NCBI RefSeq assembly: GCF_051622035.1
Contig: NC_135355.1
Span: 7,626,501 to 7,690,500 of the forward strand
Reading direction: 5' to 3'
Length of the DNA stretch: 64,000 bases
Source: Arctopsyche grandis
Taxonomy: Eukaryota > Arthropoda > Insecta > Trichoptera > Hydropsychidae
Shown: positions 10,901-19,517 of the stretch, one piece after another
Numbering within the stretch: the stretch's first letter is position 1
How the letters are laid out: the number at the start of each line of letters is the position of its first letter
The notes under the pieces: generated by a model
Told to the model about the DNA's origin: nothing
The model's database searches: none
The model's input: only the letters and a program-made list of their open reading frames with translations
Made by a program: the position numbers and the translations under genes

Positions 10901-11432
10901 TTGGAAGAATAGAGCCATTACAACTGCTGTCAAAATCCGTCTCGTGAAGAGTCTCGTTTTTTCTGTCTGCCTTTATGGTGTCGAGACGTGGACCATGAAG
11001 GCGGCGGATAGACGGAGAATCGATGCCTTCGAGATGTGGTCCTGGAGACGGCTACTGCGCGTGCCTTGGACCGACAAACGCACGAATGTGTCTATTCTTG
11101 AAGAATTGAAAATCAAGGATAGATTGTCAACAATATGCCTGAAACGTATATTGCAGTTCTTCGGCCACATTGCACGAAGAGGTGAGGAGAGCCTGGAGCG
11201 GTTGGTTGTGGTTGGTAGCGTCGAAGGCAGAAGAGCCAGAGGCAGATCCCCCGCACGCTGGACTGACCAAGTATCTGCAGCGACGGGCGCTTCCACGGTA
11301 GCAAGTCTTCGCCTGGCCGAATTTAGAACTGAATGGAGGCAGCTGGTTGACCGCACATCATAGTCACGATCCTCAGTGATGAGGGAACCGACAGCAATAT
11401 AATGAATTATTATGAATTTGAATTAAAATACT
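7950..11432 (+). mobile_element. Near full-length RTE-clade LINE
   Basis: The element has a GC-richer 5' leader from about 7950, a single long ORF (8499-11363) and a short 3' tail with a small hairpin (CCTCAGTGATGAGG at about 11371-11384) ending in AT-rich repeats. This layout of one endonuclease-RT ORF with a short hairpin-bearing 3' UTR is that of the RTE clade. It sits inside the hAT-like element 7284-11708. The 5' boundary is approximate and no target duplication was identified. Confidence 0.8.
8499..11363 (+). CDS. RTE-type endonuclease / reverse transcriptase ORF, uninterrupted
   Basis: The frame is open for about 954 codons. The first ATG is at 8601, but the conserved APE-type endonuclease start IGTWNVRGLL is encoded at 8538-8567, upstream of it, so the true start is either further 5' or non-ATG. 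Endonuclease motifs follow: DILGISETHW, the IILGDFNAKVG block, then NQIDYVLI and SDHNLL near the end of the domain. The RT domain has KSPGSDGI, FIDYKKAFD, GVRQGC and the catalytic LRYADDT. The tail has CLYGVETW, FGHIARR and a WTDQV-like block. Both enzymatic domains read without a stop, so the copy is probably young. The product nicks target DNA and copies its own RNA there. Confidence 0.9.
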   Translation, partial: KYATGETLRNKSKIGTWNVRGLLNPGKTLVVEKEMYSHGLDILGISETHWKNNGHYKTSNGNTIYFSGNQDSSHSGVAVILASKLTSALIGYNPISDRLIHLKLNTHPYKLNILQIYAPTADAEDIKINAFYASLLDTLSNISNKEMTIILGDFNAKVGNNSNIDNIVGKYGLGIQNERGEKLISFCIENKMSIMNTWFQHHPRRLYTWISPGDRHRNQIDYVLINCRWKSSIHNVKTYPGADCGSDHNLLVAKFRLKLKMIKRHQNKAIKLTNDDVINFGNVIREKDAEFQINPNVDVEESWKIFKDLIIRYARKHQTPQNEHRKSFISDSTWVKIKERKRLKQTGITSTEYLERYAILHKDIQRSCRRDKAKYINDICEEIEKHALKNQARDIFHKVKIVTQKFSPKTWTIDDQFGNTLTDIDVILNRWKEYCSELYSGSSSTSIVSLIDDVREPDILTSEVVNAIKKLKCKKSPGSDGIQAELLKELGETAIKALCNMCNKIWVNGVWPKDWVNSIFIPLHKKGSTKKCENYRTLALISHSSKVLLYIIKDRLSSYLGWQIPNEQAGFVKGKGTREQILNIRQLIEKCREFQTPAVLCFIDYKKAFDFVNWDYLWKVLLDMGVPMHLVKIIHNLYNDNNAVVRINSLNSTNFRVQRGVRQGCILSPDLFNIYGEYIMRRALDGWKGGVSIGGKKLSNLRYADDTTLIANNHEEMAELIRRVETESNVLGLQINRPKTKIMIIDRHQQLQNNNSALNGIDVVDNFVYLGSLISNNGGSELEIRRRITLAKSAMSQLTKIWKNRAITTAVKIRLVKSLVFSVCLYGVETWTMKAADRRRIDAFEMWSWRRLLRVPWTDKRTNVSILEELKIKDRLSTICLKRILQFFGHIARRGEESLERLVVVGSVEGRRARGRSPARWTDQVSAATGASTVASLRLAEFRTEWRQLVDRTS

Positions 11433-12039
11433 AAACCAACAAAAATAGAATATTTAATTTTTTTAGAACACTGTCAGGTATAAACACGTCGATTTTTTCC
11501 AGAAAAATTTGTTAACTCCCAAAAAAGATATTTTGTTTTGTTGTTTGTCTTGCTTTGAAAGATTTTTAGGAGATTATTTTGTACTTTATATACACTTATT
11601 TTTTTAATATAATACACCCCCCCCCCCTATAAAGTCATTCTCTATTGATGAAAAATTATGCCCCCCCCCCCCCCTCCCCCATTGAGAAAAGCGGAAATGA
11701 TGCTCCTGTCTATCAAAATCATACCAACCTTGTGTCGATACCAATCAAAGAGTAGTATTGGCCATTAATGCGCGCCTTTATTTTCAATATACATATGTAT
11801 GTATAATAAGCCGCCGCTGAATATAAATACTGTTTTTTTTATTATTATTTACTAGTGTTGGACCCGTTGATTTCAACGGGTGGTTTCGAAAAGGAATTGA
11901 AACTCGAATAAAAATAAAGTTAAAGATATTGAATCGACTGGTTTCGGAAAGAAATTGATGCACGAATTACGAAGTGATTACGAATTACGAACTACGTTTT
12001 GTGCATCGCCGACCTCCTGACGCCTTTGCCCCCGATGCC

Positions 12040-12610
12040 TCCGTCGCTCCGGGGCCTTCGGCCCCAGCGCCGCCGGCGCCTCCGGCGCCCCCGACGCCTT
12101 CGGCACCCCGGGGGCTTCGCCCCCAGCGCCGCCGACGCCTCCGGCGCCCCCAGCACCCCCGATGCCTTCGGCACCCCGGGGGCTTCGCTCCCAGCGCCGC
12201 CGACGCCTCCGGCGCCCCCAGCCCCCCCGATGCCTTCGGCACCCCGGGGGCTTCGCCCCCAGCGTCCCCGATGCCTTCGGCACCCCGGGGGCTTCGCCCC
12301 CAGCGCCCCCGATGCCTTCGGCATCCCGGGGGCTTCGCCCCCAGCGCCCCGATGCCTTCGGCACCCCGGGGGCTTCGCCCCCAGCGCCGCCGACGCCTCC
12401 GGCACCCCGGGGGCTTCGCCCCCAGCGCCGCCGACGCCTCCGGCGCCCCCAGCGCCCCCGATGCCTTCGGCACCCCGGGGGCTTCGCCCCCAGCGCCGCC
12501 GACGCCTCCGGCGCCCCCAGCACCCCGGATGCCTTCGGCACCCTGGGGGCTTCGCCCCCAGCGCCCCCGATGCCTTCGGCATCCCGAGGGCTTCGCCCCC
12601 AGCGCCCCGA
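12040..12610 (+). repeat. GC-rich minisatellite
   Basis: A tandem array of a unit near 45-50 bp built from GGGGGCTTCGCCCCCAGCG and GATGCCTTCGGCACCCCG blocks, with variants. Each unit can form GGGGGCTTCGCCCCC hairpins with a stable UUCG-type loop. Long proline- or glycine-rich ORFs in several frames on both strands are a by-product of the repeat and are not genes. Confidence 0.9.
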
Positions 12611-12611
12611 T

Positions 12612-12890
12612 GCAAAAATGAAAAAAATGAAAAAACTGAAAAAATGAAAAAAATGAAAAAACTGAAAAAATGAAAAAAATGAAAAAACTGAAAAAATGAA
12701 AAAAATGAAAAAAATGAAAAAACTGAAAAAATGAAAAAACTGAAAAAATGAAAAAAATGAAAAAAATGAAAAAACTGAAAAACTGAAAAACTGAAAAAAA
12801 TGAAAAAACTGAAAAAATGAAAAAAATGAAAAAACTGAAAAAATGAAAAAAATGAAAAATATGAAAAAAATGAAAAATATGAAAAAAAAA
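12612..12890 (+). repeat. A-rich minisatellite (AAAAAATG/AAAAAACTG units)
   Basis: Irregular alternation of 9-10 base units AAAAAATGA and AAAAAACTGA for about 280 bp. A shorter inverted array lies at 13115-13213 in the other arm of the same palindrome. Confidence 0.9.
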
Positions 12891-13485
12891 AAATTTTGTT
12901 CCCCATACTGGTTGATGGTTGATCGTCCGTCACATACAAATATACAAATATACAAATATACAAATATATTTAGCGACAGTCCGTTTTTATATATAGTATA
13001 CTGATCGTTTGTATACTGAACGATGGATACTGGCCGTTTATCATATATATAAAGACGGTAATCTGTGTGTCCTAACTTTCGCCGAACATAATGAATCAAC
13101 CAGTATGGGGAACAATTTTTTTTTTTTCATATTTTTCATTTTTTTAGTTTTTTAATTTTTTTAATTTTTTCAGTTTTTTCATTTTTTCAGTTTTTCAGTT
13201 TCCCAGTTTTTTCAGGCCCCGGGGTGCCGAAGGCATCGGGGGCGTTGGGTGCGGTGCGGCCGCCGGAGGCGTCGGCGGCGGGGGCGAAGGCCCCGGGGTG
13301 CCGGAGGCGTCGGCGATGCACAAAATGTAATTCGTAATTCGTAATCACTTCGTAATTTGTCATTTGTAATTCGTGCATCAATTTCTTTCCGAAACCAGTC
13401 GATTCAATATCTTTAACTTTATTTTTATTCGAGTTTCAATTCCTTTTCGAAACCACCCGTTCAAATCAACGGGTCCAACACTAGT

Positions 13486-13960
13486 TATAAATAATGGTCA
13501 TCTATCTTCTATATATATAAAAATGAATGTCTGTGTGTGTGTCTCGAATAGGCTCCTAAGCCACTGAAGCGATTACGATGGAACTTTCAGGATTTGTTGA
13601 ATGCATGTCCGGGAAGATTACTGTGAAAAAAAACGGGAAAAACGGGAATGAGTGTCATTCGCTATAATTTCAAATGTTTTCGCGCTGCGACCAGGGTGTT
13701 CGCTGCCTGCGTTGTTCCGAAAAATGGGAACGAGAACGGGAACGGGAATTGTATGCGTTTTAGTGTCATTGCAACGCATGCAGGGTTTATCTAGTTTAAT
13801 ATAAATCTGACTAAAATACAAGCCATTATTAATTGCAATGTGATGTTTTGAAAACACAAAGACTCGCATCACCGTCTTGGGTACCAGTTAAATTCGCGAC
13901 CATGCAATATACATATTGTATTGAATTTGTGTCATTGCATGTTGTACATATAATGTTGTA
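13486..13960. mobile_element. Probable non-coding Helitron-like or other dispersed repeat
   Basis: It begins with an AT-rich block and ATATATAAAAATGAATGTCT, then GTGTGTGTCTCGAATAGG and an ACGATGGAACTTTCAGG block. This opening is of a kind dispersed widely in insect genomes. Related TGTGTGTCCTAAC..GCCGAAC text occurs at about 13052 and 28210, next to other repeats. There is no coding capacity and the borders are uncertain. Confidence 0.35.
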
Positions 13961-13984
13961 CAATCCGAGTTGAAAAGTTGTGCA

Positions 13985-14183
13985 ATGCCGTCGATCGCGG
14001 TGTTAGGACTAGTGTCTAGGTGCAGGGCTGGAGCGAGCGACGAGCAGTGACAGCCGGCTGGTCTGCGGTGGGGGTGGGGGTGGGGGTGTTGGTGAGGGCG
14101 GTGGGGTGCGGCGGGCGGGCGGAGGGGCGTAGCGGCCGAGGGCGGAGCCCCGCATTCTCGTCCTCGAGGCGCGAAGGACGAGA
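13985..14183 (+). promoter_or_regulatory. CpG-rich 5' region of the zinc-finger gene
   Basis: GC content rises sharply from about 14020 and stays high into the first coding exon. There are GGGGGTGGGGGTGGGGGT-type runs at about 14070-14090 and GGGCGGGCGGAGGGGCG at about 14110. It probably holds the promoter and 5' UTR. The TSS was not located. Confidence 0.45.
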
Positions 14184-17100
14184 ATGACGAACATGCGCGA
14201 CCGGCTGCGGGGGCCGAGGCGCGCCGCCGGAGCCCCGAGCTCGGTGGGCGGGGGGCGGAAGCAGAGGGCGGTGGGTGCGGTGAGTGCGAAGCCGCGGCCG
14301 CACGTGTGCGAGGCGCCGACGTGCGGCAAAGCCTTCCTCAGCAAGAACGACCTGCGCAAGCACTCGCTGATCCACCTGGGCGTGAAGCCGTTCGGGTGCG
14401 AGCAGTGCGGCCGGTGGTTCCGACAGGCGGGCAACCTGCGCAACCACGTGACGTCGCACCACTCGTCGGTGGTGGAGAACGCGGCGGTGTTCGTGTGCGA
14501 CCACTGCGGCAAGCCGTTCCTCATCAAGGAGCGGCTGCGACTGCACCTGCGCACGCACACGGGCCTCAAGCCGTACGCGTGCCCGCAGTGCCCCGGCAAG
14601 TTCGCGCGCCTGGGCCAGCTGAAGCAGCACGCGCGCGTGCACAGCGGCGAGCGCGCGCACTCGTGCTCGCACTGCGCCGCCACGTTCACGTGCGCGGGCA
14701 AACTGCGGCTGCACGCGCGCCGCCACCAGGACCGCCGCGACTACACCTGCTACCTCTGCGGCAAGCGCTTCCTCCGCCCCGACTCCATCAAGAAACACCT
14801 GCGCTGCTACCACGACGGCGAGAAGCCCTTCCAGTGCGGCATCTGCAACAAGCGGCTCAAGGGTCACCTGCAGGTACCCCACACATATTAACTATAGTGA
14901 CACTTAAATTATATTAACCTGGGTGATATTAAAAAGTTCAATTACCACAGATTATTTTCTAAAATACTAAAAAAGTCACTAAAGAGGTCGCAAAAAAACG
15001 CTTCTGGATTGTCTCTAAATGCCCAATGTGAGTTTGGTAATAGGGAGACCATATGAAGACATTACATATTACAGATTTTTTTGATTTTTAAATGAAATTA
15101 CATCTTATATCTATTTTAATAGCGACTGATCTACTGATCATTTTCTATTTTACAATTTCATTTAATTTGGTTATTAATCACAGTATTATATTATTCTAAT
15201 GTTAATCTAAAGCATAATAGGAAAAAGAGCTCAAAAACCGATTTACAATCCTTATAAATGTTCATAATATTAATTAAAGACTCTCTAAAGTCGATGACCT
15301 AAAGCAGATTGTGTTTAGGTAATCTGTGTGTTATACCTGAAGGGTATAGACATTTTGTTGTAATCACCGAGACTCTTCACAAGTGTGTTAGTATGGTTAT
15401 TAGTGATTCTGTCATAGAATCTACTGGTTAGTTTGTTAGTAATGTCTGTAACAAACGGAATATTATATATGGATGCAGTTTTTTCAGGTTAGTATATATG
15501 GATGTATTATAAATTATTTTTAGGGATTTATTTTGTATTACTTGGAGCTTGGAAAGGTTAGTATTCGAGGCGTTATTCCATACAGGTGAAGCATAGGTTA
15601 ATAATGGTAATATGAGCGCGCGATATAATTTTATTTTATTTAGCGTTGATAAAAAACTATGGCGATTAAATATTGGATATATTGAGGATATACCCCGCAT
15701 CGCCTTGCATTTCGCTGCCTCAATGTGAGGTGCCCATCTCATTCTTGTATCAAACGTTACTCCTAAATATTTTATTACTGACTGCCATTTCAGACTTTCT
15801 CCAGAAAGGATTTTCAGATCTGAACTTGGCTTATGCTTTCAGATATTACAGATGTGTCAAGAGTACCATTAGCAATCTTGTATAAAATTAACAAATCAGA
15901 AACCCTTCTGCGCTGAGACAAACTTGCAATATGGAAAAAAGAAAGTCTGTCATTATAAGATGGTAACAGTTTTTTAAGACCAGTCTTATAGGATAAATGG
16001 CGCAAAAAACGCTTCTGAATTGTCTCTAAATACTCAATGTGAGTTTGGTAATAAAGACACCATTATTAAACTTATTTGAATCTAAAATAATATATTCAAC
16101 GATATCAATATCATCGGCATGGACATTTTGGTTATTTTATTTGGTGGTGCCGAATACTCAATTATATTAATAACCAATTATTTCAATTTAATTAATATAA
16201 ACATATTTTTGTTCAAACTATGTATATATTACACGTTAATTTAAGATTTCCCAAGAACAGATAAATACAATAAAGTGGATAAAAATAATCCGCCCACTGA
16301 AAAAAGAAACGAATTGGCCACCCAACCCAACATAATATCGAATTTGGTTTTTTATACTTCTTATATTCCTCGAATACGTAAAGTCTTGGGTTGGTCACAT
16401 CCGAATTTTTTTATAAGCGCCCCTAGAAAAAAATTATAAAAATCCTTAAAAAAAATTGATTACCGTCCTCCTTTTTCCGGGCTTGGGACCGGCAGCAAAA
16501 TGTTTAAGAAGATTTCCCAACCCCAGGTGGAGTTAAAAATAAATAAGATATTTCAGAAGTGAACTTTCCGAGCCTTTCTTTCAGCAAAATCTTTAATTAA
16601 AGCTGAAAAATCAAGATTTTCAATTGATATATTACCCAAACTGGAAAGTCTATTTATTTTGTTACATTGTAGACCGGAATTAGTTTTAATTTAATTAAGT
16701 TTCGAAAAACTATATTCACCACTTGCTACAGTTTCAGGCAGTGTCTACAAAATTCGCATAGCAACCCAAATGTTCGGATATAATTCTTGTAAATTATGCC
16801 CCTCCCCAAAACCGGCACTGAATACATTTATGCTTTCTTTTTTTTTTTTTGTCTTTAACGGTTGACTCATAGGCTACACAAGTTTACGCTGAATATATTC
16901 ATTTTTATTAGGTTTTATATACACTTTTTTCTTCATCTATTGTGACTACGTACATAGATAAAGTAAAATATAGATACTTTTTTAATATGGTATTTGCTAA
17001 CATCGAACTTTATTTTCAGGAACACTTGCGTACGCACGAAGCTGCCCGTCCGCATGGTTGTCCTGACTGCGGTGGGCGTTTTGCACAGAGATCTCAACTA

Positions 17101-19517
17101 GTAGTACATCAGCGAACGCATTCAGGTGCCCGGCCGTACCGGTGTCCCGTATGCTGGCGGGCCTTCTCCCATTCCACCGCTCTGAAACTGCACGTGCGAC
17201 GACACACTGGTGAAAAACCATTCCAGTGTCCTATGTGCTCGGCCACGTTTTCTCAACTGCCGCACAAAAAGAAACATGTCTACTGCATCCACGGCGAGAG
17301 ACGGTCGTATAATCATCCGGCGTGCGGCGCCCTCTTCAAAATGAAGCACGATCTCGACAAGCACATTGCCACGTGCACGTTTGTAGGCGCTTCCGATACT
17401 GAGAACCTCTCGACCGAGGAGCAGCTGTCGAGACGTGTGGCCGATGCGTACAAGTCTGTCGATCCACCGATGGCTCTCACCAAAATGCGTCTACTTCTGG
17501 CCGTACTCTTGAAAAAGATATCGAGCTCCAAGAGGTTGGACGAGTTAGGTCTGTATGTCGCAAACGTTTTTGGGATTATGAATGTGTGATTTTTTTTTGT
17601 TGTTTTTTGCAGTGTGTGGTGTTTTTAATTATTGTTCATCCAGGTCTTTCAACGTCGTGTTCGTGCCAACATGCTCTCATTCGTCGTCCGGTTAGTTGAG
17701 CTTTGCTTAATGTGATACGTGATCCAGGTGAAATGGTTTTTTTTAACAGGTTGTGGTGGTGGCAGCTGTACGTCTAATATGATATTGTATTAGATTTTAC
17801 ATTATCTCATAATTTATTTTTATATTGTGTATTCTTTTATAGCTAGTCATTTTCAGTGGAGATACATCACTCATAGCTTCAAGTTTTATATTCCAATATA
17901 ATCTTTAGAATTGAAAAGCATAATGTTAATACAAACTCAAAAGTCCATTAGACTTCATTTATATAGTCAGAAAGTTAGAATATTTACTCAAAATCCAATT
18001 TCCAATTAGAATATTGGCAGGTGGAGGATCCAAATGAAAGGCCAAAGACGCTTCACAGCATTTATTGACTGATTCAGGAGGTCCACGCGCAGCCAGCGTT
18101 CGTTCCAGAATAATCTGATATGGCCTAAGTACCTTCTTAAAAAGGGAAGGTCACTCACTACAGCATCCCCGATCTTTTTGTTTCTCGATTTTCTAGGCAC
18201 GTACAGTTTTAAGTGGTTCACACTCAGGGTTCTAGGAATTCTACCAACGAATCCCGCTAAGCCAATTCGGGGTTCTCCATTGTTAGCCCCCTAATGCACT
18301 TTAGGCGGCAGCTAATCCCCATAAATAATCCACGTTACAATATTAAAAATAAAAAAAGACATGTAAACTCTTCCAATGTACTTCCAAATTTGACAAAAAT
18401 AGTTTAGAAGATATATGGAGGAGGATATTGCATAACTGTTACATTGCATATATAACATATACAATTCCCACAATAATTAAAATTACTTACAAGCAAAATA
18501 ACTTAAATTAATACACATTTAGCTATCTCTGACAGAACTGGTTTGTTCAGAAAATATTTCCAGATATGTAAATGAAAGTCAGAAATTCGAATAGTCTGCC
18601 CAGGTCCCCAAAACAAGTCAGATAGAACCAAAATCACTCGCATTCCTCTGATCGAAAATTGATGTTTACTTCTAAAGGTGCTTCTAAATCTCAAATGTAT
18701 TGTTTATTTATTTTTATGTACATATGTATATATGAACATATTTCACTTTTAAACTGTGACTGACTTGAAAGTTAATGTCACATATGATTTGGAATATGAC
18801 AATCATCAGTGGTGGTATAGTAGCTTGTCAATGATATTATATTTTATGTACATATTTGTATATTTGTCTGTGGTCATTATGGTGAAGTATCATATACGTA
18901 CGTATATAATTGAGTATTTTTTATTTTCTTTGGGTGAAGGATATTTATTATTATATTGACTTTTTTAGTAATTTAATTTTAAGTTTGGTAAAAATAATGT
19001 ATTGGTAGCAGTCTTCCAAAATAAATTATCAGAAATTTATCTTAATAAATCTCTATTTGTGCATATTTTGTTAACAATTTTTACTTTGAGCTTAAATTGG
19101 TGATAATAATCAAACTTAAAAAAAAGCAATCAAATAAAATTATTATGGCCTATTTTTTCCGTATCAATTTCAAATACCCTTCGCATAAAGTTTTAATCTA
19201 TCCCGAGTATTTAATAAAGTATGCAATTTTACTTCTTCTGTATGTGGTGGTGGGAGATTGCCTAACGTTGGTGTGTTTTAACATTTGTTGTGTGAATTTT
19301 TTTAGGTTTTAATAAGCGATTGATCGATGACATCTTGACAGAATCGTTGGAGTCATCCGGTCACACTCCTATGAAAGACCAAACGGTGAGTTGTGCGGAG
19401 AGGCTGCGTCACAATGTACAGCTGTTGTTAGAGTGGACGATACCGCCACACTTTATGAAACGTTTCCGCGAAGAGCGACGCTCCACCGAAGAGCTTCTCG
19501 AAGAACTCACGAGTTAA
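14184..19517 (+). CDS. Poly-C2H2 zinc-finger protein, unnamed
   Basis: Three exons, 14184-14873, 17020-17548 and 19306-19517, join in frame at GT-AG introns and give 476 aa. Fingers run from residue about 40: six good C2H2 fingers in exon 1 (for example HVCEAPTCGKAF...H, FGCEQCGRWF, FVCDHCGKPF, YACPQCPGKF), then a seventh shortened finger split by intron 1 (FQCGICNKRL|...EHLRTH), then HGCPDCGGRF, YRCPVCWRAF, FQCPMCSATF and one degenerate finger with the first Cys missing. HTGEKPF-like linkers mark a DNA-binding array, so a nuclear sequence-specific role is inferred. The last 110 residues are finger-free and predicted helical, rich in Leu, Glu and Lys, and split by intron 2. Exon 1 is far richer in GC than exons 2 and 3. 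The start could lie further upstream. I do not recognise an orthologue. Confidence 0.88.
14985..16070 (-). mobile_element. Two reverse-oriented Jockey-group LINE fragments in an intron
   Basis: Minus strand 15742-15428 encodes MRWAPHIEAAKCKAM, then KLYRALILPLLTYASPVWNN and LSKLQVIQNKSLKII, typical of the region after RT in Jockey-group LINEs. Minus strand 16005-15814 encodes HLSYKTGLKKLLPSYNDR and RRRVSDLLILYKIANG, which belongs C-terminal to that region in an intact element. Because the order is reversed, these are two separate truncated copies, consistent with the repeated 60-bp block seen at both ends. Both are decayed. Confidence 0.65.
16430..16820 (-). mobile_element. hAT transposase remnant (C-terminal end) with ACCGGCACTG terminus
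   Basis: The minus strand from about 16760 to 16545 reads, with a stop, as the C-terminal dimerisation end of a hAT transposase: EYSFSKLN, then KINRLSSLGNISIENLDFSA, then LIKDFAERKARKVHF. The usual family text is a SFSKLK...RLNSLAILSIE...F.E.KARK-type stretch. The right edge ACCGGCACTG at about 16812 matches the terminus of the MITE at 6509-6723. The copy is 5'-truncated. Confidence 0.6.
17549..19305. other. Intron 2 of the zinc-finger gene
   Basis: A 1.76-kb AT-rich intron with GT-AG borders. I see no coding exon or classified repeat in it; small ORFs have no recognisable motif. Confidence 0.5.

Larger units (their letters stand above)
7284..11708. mobile_element. hAT-like element carrying a nested RTE LINE
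   Basis: The left end CAGGGGCGTCATTT and right end AAATGATGCTCCTG are imperfect inverted repeats. TCTATCA flanks both sides (7277-7283 and 11709-11715), consistent with an 8-bp hAT duplication that has one altered base. Cytosine-rich runs lie just inside both ends (7312-7319 and 11617-11694). No transposase is recognisable between the ends. Most of the length is the RTE LINE inserted at about 7950-11430. The hAT assignment is inferred from the ends and the duplication length. Confidence 0.55.
11851..13485. mobile_element. Large asymmetric palindrome with inverted Helitron-like 3' ends
   Basis: About 175 bp at the left (11851-about 12012) is the inverse of about 185 bp at the right (about 13310-13485), almost without change. 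Each outer tip reads inward as a hairpin (CCCGTTGATTTCAACGGG on the left), a 10-base spacer and CTAG next to T, which is how Helitron 3' ends look. Inside, the left arm carries a GC-rich minisatellite (about 12040-12610) and an A-rich one (about 12612-12890). The right arm carries shorter inverted counterparts (T-rich about 13115-13213, GC-rich about 13214-13310). The centre is bounded by GTTCCCCATACTGGTTGAT at 12898 and its inverse ending at 13114. No Rep/helicase is present. A single related tip lies at about 24347-24396. Confidence 0.7.
14874..17019. other. Intron 1 of the zinc-finger gene, filled with mobile-element debris
   Basis: The 2.1-kb intron contains two tandem reverse-oriented LINE pieces and a hAT remnant. 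A block of about 60 bp (AACGCTTCTG, then TTGTCTCTAAATNCNCAATG, then GTGAGTTTGGTAATA) occurs at about 14998-15043 and again at about 16008-16053, marking two copies of the same LINE family. Confidence 0.7.

Noticed and set aside
11978-13099. Long proline-rich, glycine-rich and phenylalanine-rich ORFs on both strands
   Set aside because: They arise from minisatellite repeats (no stops in GC-rich and A-rich units) inside the Helitron-like palindrome; they have no ordinary protein composition.
14009-14917. Large antisense and alternative-frame ORFs across the zinc-finger exon
   Set aside because: GC-rich first exon has few stops in any frame; only one frame encodes C2H2 fingers, so the others are shadows.
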